Origin: Nitrospira sp.
Lineage (GTDB): Bacteria; Nitrospirota; Nitrospiria; Nitrospirales; Nitrospiraceae
Direction: 5' to 3'
NCBI GenBank assembly: GCA_016873525.1
Contig: VGXD01000048.1
Location: 1 to 10,618, forward strand
Length of the DNA stretch: 10,618 nucleotides
Shown here: piece by piece, positions 5,374 through 10,618 of the stretch
Layout: every line of letters begins with the position of its first letter
Numbering within the stretch: the stretch's first letter is position 1
Translations under genes and position numbers: made by a program
Notes under the pieces: model-generated
What the model saw: the letters and a program-made list of their open reading frames with translations, nothing else
Databases searched by the model: none
What the model was told of the DNA's origin: nothing

Positions 5374-6210
5374 ATGGCCTGGTTTAAAAAACAGCCCGCG
5401 TCCGGTCCGGATGCCGCGAGGCGACCCAAGGTTGTCGAGGGCATGTGGCTGAAGTGCAGTCACTGCCGCGAGATCATCTACCGCAAAGAGGTCGAGCGCA
5501 ACAACAAGGTCTGCCCCAAATGCGATTATCATTTCCCTATTTCGGTCGCCGAGCGGATTGCCATGCTGGTGGACCTGGGGTCTTTCCGTGAAGTGGAGGC
5601 GGATCTGGCGCCCAAGGATCCGCTGACGTTCTCGGATACGCGGCCCTACCGCGAGCGGCTGAAGGCGCATCAGGAACGGACGGGGCGCAAGGATGCGGTG
5701 GTCATCGGCGAGGGGCTGCTCAACGGCCGCCGCATTGTGCTCGGCGTGTTTGATTTCGGCTTCATGGGGGGCAGCATGGGCTCCGTGGTGGGGGAAAAGC
5801 TCTGCCGCGCGGCGGACCGCGCTCTGGCAGCCAAGAGTCCCTTTGTGCTGGTCACCACATCGGGCGGGGCGCGGATGCAGGAAGGCATTCTGTCGCTGAT
5901 GCAGATGGCCAAGACGTCGGCGGCGGTGGCCAAGCTGGGGGAGGCTCGGGTGCCCTTTCTCTGCGTGTTGGCCGATCCGACGTTCGGCGGCGTGACGGCG
6001 AGCGTGGCGATGTTGGGCGACGTGATTGTGGCGGAGCCGAAAGCGCTCATCGGGTTTGCCGGCCCCCGCGTCATCGAACAGACGATCAAGCAGCAACTGC
6101 CCGATGAATTTCAGCGAGCCGAGTTTCTCTTGGAGCACGGCATGATCGACATGATCGTGGAGCGCAAGCATCTCAAGGAGACCGTGAGCTTGCTCCTCAA
6201 CCATTTGTAA
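5374..6210 (+). CDS. accD: Acetyl-CoA carboxylase carboxyltransferase subunit beta
   Basis: This 278-residue protein is AccD, which together with AccA moves the carboxyl group from biotin to acetyl-CoA to give malonyl-CoA, the first committed step of fatty-acid synthesis. The N-terminal zinc ribbon is C-x2-C-x15-C-x2-C (Cys28, Cys31, Cys47, Cys50). The crotonase-like core shows GFMGGSMGSVVGEK, TTSGGARMQEG (an oxyanion/CoA-binding region), DPTFGGVTAS and GFAGPRVIEQT. Length and order of blocks are standard. ATG 5374 gives the typical MAWF N-terminus; GGAG at 5367-5370 is a rather close ribosome site. It lies between the MBL gene and folC; accD next to folC is a common bacterial arrangement, also seen in E. 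coli. Confidence 0.98.
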   Translation: MAWFKKQPASGPDAARRPKVVEGMWLKCSHCREIIYRKEVERNNKVCPKCDYHFPISVAERIAMLVDLGSFREVEADLAPKDPLTFSDTRPYRERLKAHQERTGRKDAVVIGEGLLNGRRIVLGVFDFGFMGGSMGSVVGEKLCRAADRALAAKSPFVLVTTSGGARMQEGILSLMQMAKTSAAVAKLGEARVPFLCVLADPTFGGVTASVAMLGDVIVAEPKALIGFAGPRVIEQTIKQQLPDEFQRAEFLLEHGMIDMIVERKHLKETVSLLLNHL

Positions 6211-6244
6211 CGTGTTCTCACGTTGGCCGGTTTGCGACGGGCCC

Positions 6245-7540
6245 ATGTCCTACCCTGCGGCACTCGACTTTCTCTACGGTCTCCAGCACCATGGGGTCAA
6301 GCTGGGGCTTGCCCCCGTTCACGCGCTGCTGGCGCAACTCGGCGCGCCGCAGCTTCGCTATCGCACCCTCCATATCGGCGGCACGAACGGCAAGGGCTCC
6401 ACCGCGGCCATGGCCGCTTCGATCTTGCAGGCGGCGGGTTACCGAGTGGGCCTCTATACCTCGCCGCACCTCGTGGATTTTCGCGAGCGCATCCGGGTGA
6501 ACGGCCTGCCGATTCCGGAGTCGGCGGTCGCGGGCCTGACCGAGCGCCTGCGGGATGTGGCGGTGGAAGGCGCGCAGCCGACGTTTTTCGAATTTACCAC
6601 GGCGATGGCCTTCCAATACTTCGCCGACTGCGACGTGGACGTGGCGGTGGTCGAGGTGGGGTTGGGAGGGCGGTTTGATGCGACCAACACGGTGCTGCCC
6701 CTCGCGGCGACGATCACGAACGTGGCGCTGGATCACCAGGACTATCTGGGAGACACGGTCCGCGCGATCGCGTGGGAAAAGGCCGGCATCATCAAGCCGC
6801 ACGTGCCGGTTGTGGCCGGGCGGCTTTGCCGGGAGGCGGAGGACGTGGTTGCCGGGGTGGCCTCGGAGCAGGAGGCGCCCCTCCACCGTTGGGGCCGCGA
6901 CTTTACGGCGGAGGGAGAGCCCTTGACGGGCTTTCACTACGAAGGGCTCCGGGTCTCGTATGACAATCTTTCCTGTCCTCTGGCCGGCGCCCATCAGCTT
7001 GAGAATGCCGCCTGTGCCTTGGCCTTCTTGGAAGTGGCTTCCGAGAGAGGGCTCCGAGTCACCGAGGCCGACGTGCGTGCCGGCCTGCTTGCAACGACGT
7101 GGGAGGGCCGGCTGGAAGTGGTGGAGCGCGGCCCGACGCTGATCTTGGATGGGGCCCACAACCCCGCTGCGGCGGCCGTGCTGGCTTCGTACCTGGCCGA
7201 CTATCGTCGCAGCCACGCCGGCGCCCGCATCATCTTGGTGGTCGGCATGATGCGCGACAAGGACCGGGCCGGGTTTTTCAGACTGGTCCTGCCGCTGGCG
7301 GACGAGCTGGTGCTGACGCAGGCGCAGATTCCCCGTGCCGCTTCCGTTCAGGAGCTGGCCGCTTCGCTGGGGGACTGGCCGCATGTCGCCTACAGGGCCC
7401 TGTCGCCCGCCGATGCCTTGGCCCAAGCCAGGAGGCTGGCTTCTTTCGAGGACCTCATGTGCGTCACTGGGTCCCTGATGCTGGTGGGTGAAGCCAAAGC
7501 CCTCCTGCGCGGGTGTGGGCTTTCTCCCATCAGGGGGTGA
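6245..7540 (+). CDS. folC: Dihydrofolate synthase / folylpolyglutamate synthase
   Basis: This 431-residue Mur-ligase-type enzyme adds glutamate to dihydropteroate and/or polyglutamate tails to folates, using ATP. The P-loop is HIGGTNGKGST (residues 43-53). It is followed by SPHL, FRERIRVNG, FFEFTTAMAF (folate-binding region), VEVGLGGRFDATN, a TNVALDHQDYLG block, and the C-terminal LDGAHNPAA. All family landmarks are present. The N-terminal YPAALDFLYGLQ resembles other FolC starts, so ATG 6245 is preferred to GTG 6212, which adds 11 residues and has no ribosome site. It starts 34 bp after accD, and one base separates its stop from the lptD start. Together with the FolB fusion at the left, it gives the window two folate-pathway genes on opposite strands. 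Confidence 0.96.
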   Translation: MSYPAALDFLYGLQHHGVKLGLAPVHALLAQLGAPQLRYRTLHIGGTNGKGSTAAMAASILQAAGYRVGLYTSPHLVDFRERIRVNGLPIPESAVAGLTERLRDVAVEGAQPTFFEFTTAMAFQYFADCDVDVAVVEVGLGGRFDATNTVLPLAATITNVALDHQDYLGDTVRAIAWEKAGIIKPHVPVVAGRLCREAEDVVAGVASEQEAPLHRWGRDFTAEGEPLTGFHYEGLRVSYDNLSCPLAGAHQLENAACALAFLEVASERGLRVTEADVRAGLLATTWEGRLEVVERGPTLILDGAHNPAAAAVLASYLADYRRSHAGARIILVVGMMRDKDRAGFFRLVLPLADELVLTQAQIPRAASVQELAASLGDWPHVAYRALSPADALAQARRLASFEDLMCVTGSLMLVGEAKALLRGCGLSPIRG

Positions 7541-7541
7541 G

Positions 7542-9983
7542 ATGGGCCGTCGCTGCTGGTCGGTGGATCATCGGTTCCTTCTCGCGCTCAGGCTGAGTTG
7601 TTTGTTCCTTCTCACGATGGGCTCTCCGCTCATCGCGGTCGCGCAATCCGGCCCTCCGGCCGACTCCAAGGCTGCGCCGCCAACCGAAGCCAAGAAGGTC
7701 AAGCCCAAGCAGACGCTCTCCGTGGCCTCTTCCGCGGCTCAGCCGGTCGATGTGACGGCCGATCGACTCGAGTTCATCAACGAGACCGAGTCCTACGATG
7801 CCGTCGGATCGGTCGTGTTGGTGCAGGGCCTTCTGCGGCTGACCGCCGACCACGTCACGATCAAGATGTTGACCGGCGCCCTCATTGCGGAGGGGCGTGT
7901 CCATCTGAAAGACCCCGCCTCTGATCTCTGGTCTGAGCGGCTCGAACTGGACGTCAATACGGACGCGGGGGTGGTCGCCAACGGAACCCTGTTCATGAAA
8001 GACTCGAACACGCTGGTGACGGGCCGTCTGCTCCAACGGTTTTCCGAGGACTACTACCGGGCGAAAGACGGCTCCTTTACCAATTGCGATGCCCAAGGGG
8101 GGCAAGTTCCAGCCTGGCGGTTTACCTTCAAGGACATGGACCTCAATGCGGGCGAGAGTCTCTACGCGAAGAATCTCTGGTTTTGCATCAACGACGTGCC
8201 GCTGGTGCCGTTCCCGGCTCTTTCCTATCCGATCCAGACGGCGAGAAAGAGCGGACTGTTGATCCCGGAAACCGGCTACGACACCAAGTTCGGGGGCCAT
8301 TATCGGCAGGTGTTCTTCTGGGCTCTTTCGCCCAGCCAGGATGTCATGATCACGCCGGACTATAAGAGCCGGAGAGGCTACGGCGGCGATTTGGAATATC
8401 GCTACATCATCGACCGCCATTCAAAGGGGCAATGGCTGCTCACGACCATCAAAGACAATGTGACGCACACCGACCGCGCGGTCCTGACGGGTTCCCATAC
8501 GCAGCAGGTGACGCCGGACCTCTCGATTCGCTCCAAGGCCAATCTTTTGAGCGACAGGAACTATTACAACAACCTGGCCAATTCAGGCGCCCTGCGCGCC
8601 ACTCCGAGCGCGGAGTCCAACCTAAACATCAATCAGCGTTTTGCGAACGGGGACCTGTACTTCTTGGGCCAGTACCTTACGCCAGTCGGCGCGGGCGGGC
8701 AGAACACCTTTCAGCGTCTTCCCGAGATCGGGCACAACCTGGTCAACGTGGCGCCCTTCGGCGGGCTGGTGCTGGGGGGGATGGAATCGGCCTTCGTCTA
8801 CTTCAGACGGGAAGAAGGGTTCAACCTCAGCCGCGTCGATCTGATGCCCACGTTCTCGACCGACACGCTGAGCCTCGGCCATGTGGTGGGCCTGACGCCG
8901 CGCCTCAACCTGAGGGAGGTGGTCTACACGCGGGGGGCCACGACGGGCAAGCCCGTGCACCGTGAGACTTTCTGGGCCAGTTTGGATGCGACCTCTCGCT
9001 TGACCCGCCAGTTCAGCCGGAGCGGAGGGGGCAGCCTGCTGCACACGATCGAGCCGGACGTGATCTACGAATTCGTTCCTCCGACCGATCAATCCAAAAT
9101 CGTGCAGATCGACGCGGTGGACGACCTGACGAAGAAGAATCTGGTGACCTACTCCGTCCGCAGCCGGTTGCTCGAACTGGGCAACGGGGGGGCTGCCTCC
9201 AACTGGGTGGACATCACGCTGGCGCAAAGCTACCACCCCGGCGCTGTCCAGAGCCAGGCGCGGTCCTTTGCCTTGCCGGGCAGCAGTCTGTTCGGCAGCA
9301 CGACGCAGCAGATCCAGCCGACCATGACCGCGGTGCAGGGCAAGAAGTTTTCCGACCTCTGGGCCAGGGCGGTCTTCGGGAACACGGTCGGAGTGGCCCC
9401 CGGCAAGGACCCGCTGTCGCTCACGCTGGACAGCTTCTTCGATCCCTATCGCGGCAATTTCAGCCAGTGGAACACCGATCTGCGCTATCAACAGAGCGAT
9501 CGGTGGTACGTGGAAGTCGGGCAGCGCTATACGCGGGACGGAAACCGCGTGCGGCGCGGCGACATCTGGAACCCCATTTCCTTCAACGAGGTCTTTGCGC
9601 CGACCCCGACGGTTCAGTTTGCGACGATGACGGGGGCGGTGCGCCTGCCCTACGGCGTGACCGTGGGAGCCAAGACCTACTACGACATCAAAACGGGCAC
9701 GAGGCCGGAAACGGATTTGGTGGGGGTCTATCAGAACCCCTGCCGTTGCTGGTCGCTGGGGTTGTACTACATCCAGTTTCCCGACCGGACCCAGGTCAAC
9801 TTCCTCGTCAGCCTGACCGGCATCGGAGCCACCGAAGCCGACGGCACCGCCTTGATGAAGACCATCCTGCATCCGCTGTTGAAAGACGAAAAGGGCTTGC
9901 CCTGGCCGACCTCTCCCACCAGCCGCACTTCCACAGCCTCGTCTTCAACGGCATCGCCGGCTGCGCCGGGTTTCGCCAAGTAG
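7542..9983 (+). CDS. lptD: LPS-assembly outer-membrane protein LptD
   Basis: This 813-residue outer-membrane protein, close in length to E. coli LptD (784), inserts lipopolysaccharide into the outer leaflet. It begins with a signal peptide: basic start, hydrophobic run 12-33, and likely cleavage after AVA at 34. A Pro/Ala/Lys-rich stretch follows, then an LptA-like OstA domain from about residue 69 (VDVTADRLEF) to about 170. The rest is a beta-barrel rich in alternating aromatic strands. LptD-type landmarks include SYPIQTARKSGLLIPE, the Tyr-rich FGGHYRQVFFWALSP and ITPDYKSRRGYGGDLEYRY. Cysteines are at 182, 215, 734 and 736; the late CRC pair replaces the adjacent CysCys of E. coli. A Ser/Thr/Ala-rich tail closes the protein. 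The start overlaps folC translation signals (GGGGGTGAG just upstream), implying coupling. LptE is not recognisable nearby. Confidence 0.93.
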   Translation: MGRRCWSVDHRFLLALRLSCLFLLTMGSPLIAVAQSGPPADSKAAPPTEAKKVKPKQTLSVASSAAQPVDVTADRLEFINETESYDAVGSVVLVQGLLRLTADHVTIKMLTGALIAEGRVHLKDPASDLWSERLELDVNTDAGVVANGTLFMKDSNTLVTGRLLQRFSEDYYRAKDGSFTNCDAQGGQVPAWRFTFKDMDLNAGESLYAKNLWFCINDVPLVPFPALSYPIQTARKSGLLIPETGYDTKFGGHYRQVFFWALSPSQDVMITPDYKSRRGYGGDLEYRYIIDRHSKGQWLLTTIKDNVTHTDRAVLTGSHTQQVTPDLSIRSKANLLSDRNYYNNLANSGALRATPSAESNLNINQRFANGDLYFLGQYLTPVGAGGQNTFQRLPEIGHNLVNVAPFGGLVLGGMESAFVYFRREEGFNLSRVDLMPTFSTDTLSLGHVVGLTPRLNLREVVYTRGATTGKPVHRETFWASLDATSRLTRQFSRSGGGSLLHTIEPDVIYEFVPPTDQSKIVQIDAVDDLTKKNLVTYSVRSRLLELGNGGAASNWVDITLAQSYHPGAVQSQARSFALPGSSLFGSTTQQIQPTMTAVQGKKFSDLWARAVFGNTVGVAPGKDPLSLTLDSFFDPYRGNFSQWNTDLRYQQSDRWYVEVGQRYTRDGNRVRRGDIWNPISFNEVFAPTPTVQFATMTGAVRLPYGVTVGAKTYYDIKTGTRPETDLVGVYQNPCRCWSLGLYYIQFPDRTQVNFLVSLTGIGATEADGTALMKTILHPLLKDEKGLPWPTSPTSRTSTASSSTASPAAPGFAK

Positions 9984-9987
9984 GGAG
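9982..9987 (+). promoter_or_regulatory. Ribosome binding site for the lipoprotein gene
   Basis: AGGGAG spans the lptD stop codon and lies 5 nt before GTG 9993. It favours 9993 over the GTG at 9987, which would sit inside the ribosome site itself. Confidence 0.6.
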
Positions 9988-9992
9988 TGGTC

Positions 9993-10556
9993 GTGAGGTG
10001 CTCTGCAACCCAAGTGACCGGCCGATCTCAGCGCGGGCTGGTGCTGGCGGGCTTGTTGTCGGCTCTTCTGGTCGGGTGCGCACTGATGCCGACAGGCTCG
10101 GTCCAGGTCTCGCCGGAGAAGAGCCGCGAGCAGCTTAAACGGGCCAAGGTGTTCCTGGCGGCAGGGGATTACCGCCGGGCGGTGGAGGCCTGTCAGAAGG
10201 AGATCGATGAGGCGCCCTCAGCCGAGAGCTACGTCTACCTGACCTATGTCTACCATGCGATCGACGGCTATCTGGAAGCCCTGGCCAAGGCAGATCGATG
10301 GGTGGCCGTGGAGCAGTTGTATGTGAACTTGGCGGCGCGCGAAACCCAGGATCTCGTGGATCCTCCGGAGGTCCTGGCCAGGATCGCCAAGGAGATTATC
10401 CAGGGGGCGGCGCAGCGACAGGCCGACGTGAGCGCAGCCATGGCGGCCCGGTTGAACCACGTGGCCGTTGAACGGCTGTGGAGGCAGCAGGCCGATTGGC
10501 GCAAGGCCAAGCCGGACAGTTGGTGGGCCGGCGTGCCGGAAGAATGGGGTTGGTAG
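9993..10556 (+). CDS. Helical, TPR-like lipoprotein of unknown function
   Basis: The 187-residue product starts with a lipoprotein signal: basic residues to 14, hydrophobic run 15-27, and lipobox LVGC with the lipidated cysteine at 29. Residue 30 is Ala, not Asp, so the usual rule would send it to the outer membrane. The mature part is helix-rich. A segment about 45-90 (KRAKVFLAAGDYRRAVEACQ, then AESYVYLTYVYHAI) looks like a tetratricopeptide-type helical pair. The C-terminus is rich in tryptophan and ends in GVPEEWGW. I do not recognise a named family. The gene follows lptD by 9 bp with its ribosome site overlapping the lptD stop, so it is very likely made together with LptD. Its length is near that of LptE (193 in E. 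coli), but LptE has a mixed alpha/beta fold and this protein appears all-helical. Confidence 0.82.
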   Translation: MRCSATQVTGRSQRGLVLAGLLSALLVGCALMPTGSVQVSPEKSREQLKRAKVFLAAGDYRRAVEACQKEIDEAPSAESYVYLTYVYHAIDGYLEALAKADRWVAVEQLYVNLAARETQDLVDPPEVLARIAKEIIQGAAQRQADVSAAMAARLNHVAVERLWRQQADWRKAKPDSWWAGVPEEWGW

Positions 10557-10560
10557 GGGA

Positions 10561-10618
10561 GTGAGCGTTGCGGGCGGGCTGCCTTCCATGCTCGCAGAAC
10601 ATACACTTCGGAACGTGC
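10561..10618 (+). CDS. Possible start of another gene, cut by the right edge
   Basis: After the lipoprotein stop the frame starting with GTG 10561 stays open to the window end; it also contains an ATG at 10588 followed by LAEHTLRNV. GGGGA precedes the GTG directly, too close for a normal ribosome site. With 19 codons nothing can be recognised; it may simply be the first codons of the next operon gene. Confidence 0.25.
   Translation, partial: MSVAGGLPSMLAEHTLRNV

Noticed and set aside
5257..6246. A 329-codon minus-strand open frame opposite accD
   Set aside because: accD is beyond doubt on the plus strand; the opposite frame is His/Arg-rich without domain features or a plausible ribosome site.
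6218..7426. A 402-codon minus-strand open frame opposite folC
   Set aside because: Same pattern of antisense openness in GC-rich coding DNA; no motif seen.
8622..9872. A 416-codon minus-strand open frame opposite lptD
   Set aside because: It lies within lptD, has no recognisable domain, and its composition follows from the complement of lptD codons.
9993..10556. Calling the small lipoprotein LptE
   Set aside because: Position and length fit, but the sequence looks entirely helical with a TPR-like pair and shows no LptE-like strand pattern.
1..10618. Mobile elements, CRISPR arrays, tRNA or rRNA genes
   Set aside because: No transposase or integrase motif, no regularly spaced direct repeats and no RNA gene signatures were seen by eye; the window is filled with housekeeping genes.

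Overview
The window is an ordinary-looking, GC-rich (about 60% or more by eye), densely packed stretch of a Gram-negative chromosome. LptD marks an outer membrane with lipopolysaccharide. GTG starts, short gaps and the mix of genes (cofactor synthesis, nickel/cobalt-type transporter, accD-folC-lptD) would fit Nitrospirota such as Nitrospira. That assignment is an inference from general resemblance, not something the sequence proves.

Left arm, minus strand (1-1194): a gene for a FolB (dihydroneopterin aldolase) domain fused to a class I SAM-dependent methyltransferase domain. A PHP-domain phosphoesterase follows 10 bp downstream and runs off the left edge. Between 1194 and 1344 lies a divergent intergenic region. 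It holds a near-consensus sigma-70 promoter for the plus strand (TTGACT, 18 bp, TATAAT) and a weaker candidate for the minus strand.

Middle, plus strand (1344-4367): a molybdenum-cofactor operon, moaC, then a fused moaD-moaE, then moaA. moaDE and moaA overlap by 4 bp. The operon is followed closely by a membrane protein of the nickel/cobalt transporter / UreH type with a histidine-rich loop. MoaA and MoaC convert GTP to cyclic pyranopterin monophosphate, and the MoaD and MoaE halves form molybdopterin synthase. After a roughly 200-bp gap with inverted repeats and a weak promoter candidate, a second plus-strand run begins.

Right arm, plus strand (4571-10556): a metallo-beta-lactamase-fold hydrolase resembling class II cyclic-nucleotide phosphodiesterases, accD (carboxyltransferase beta subunit of acetyl-CoA carboxylase), folC (folylpolyglutamate/dihydrofolate synthase), lptD (outer-membrane LPS insertion channel) and a small helical lipoprotein. 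Spacing is tight (14, 34, 1 and about 9 bp), so they are probably co-transcribed. A further reading frame may begin at the right edge.

No mobile element, CRISPR array, tRNA or rRNA gene was seen. The most interesting points are two domain fusions (FolB-methyltransferase, and MoaD-MoaE with the MoaD GlyGly tail buried inside the polypeptide), the back-to-back promoters serving two pterin pathways, the cysteine pattern of LptD, and the unassigned lipoprotein behind lptD. I found no clear evidence for a wholly new multi-gene system.
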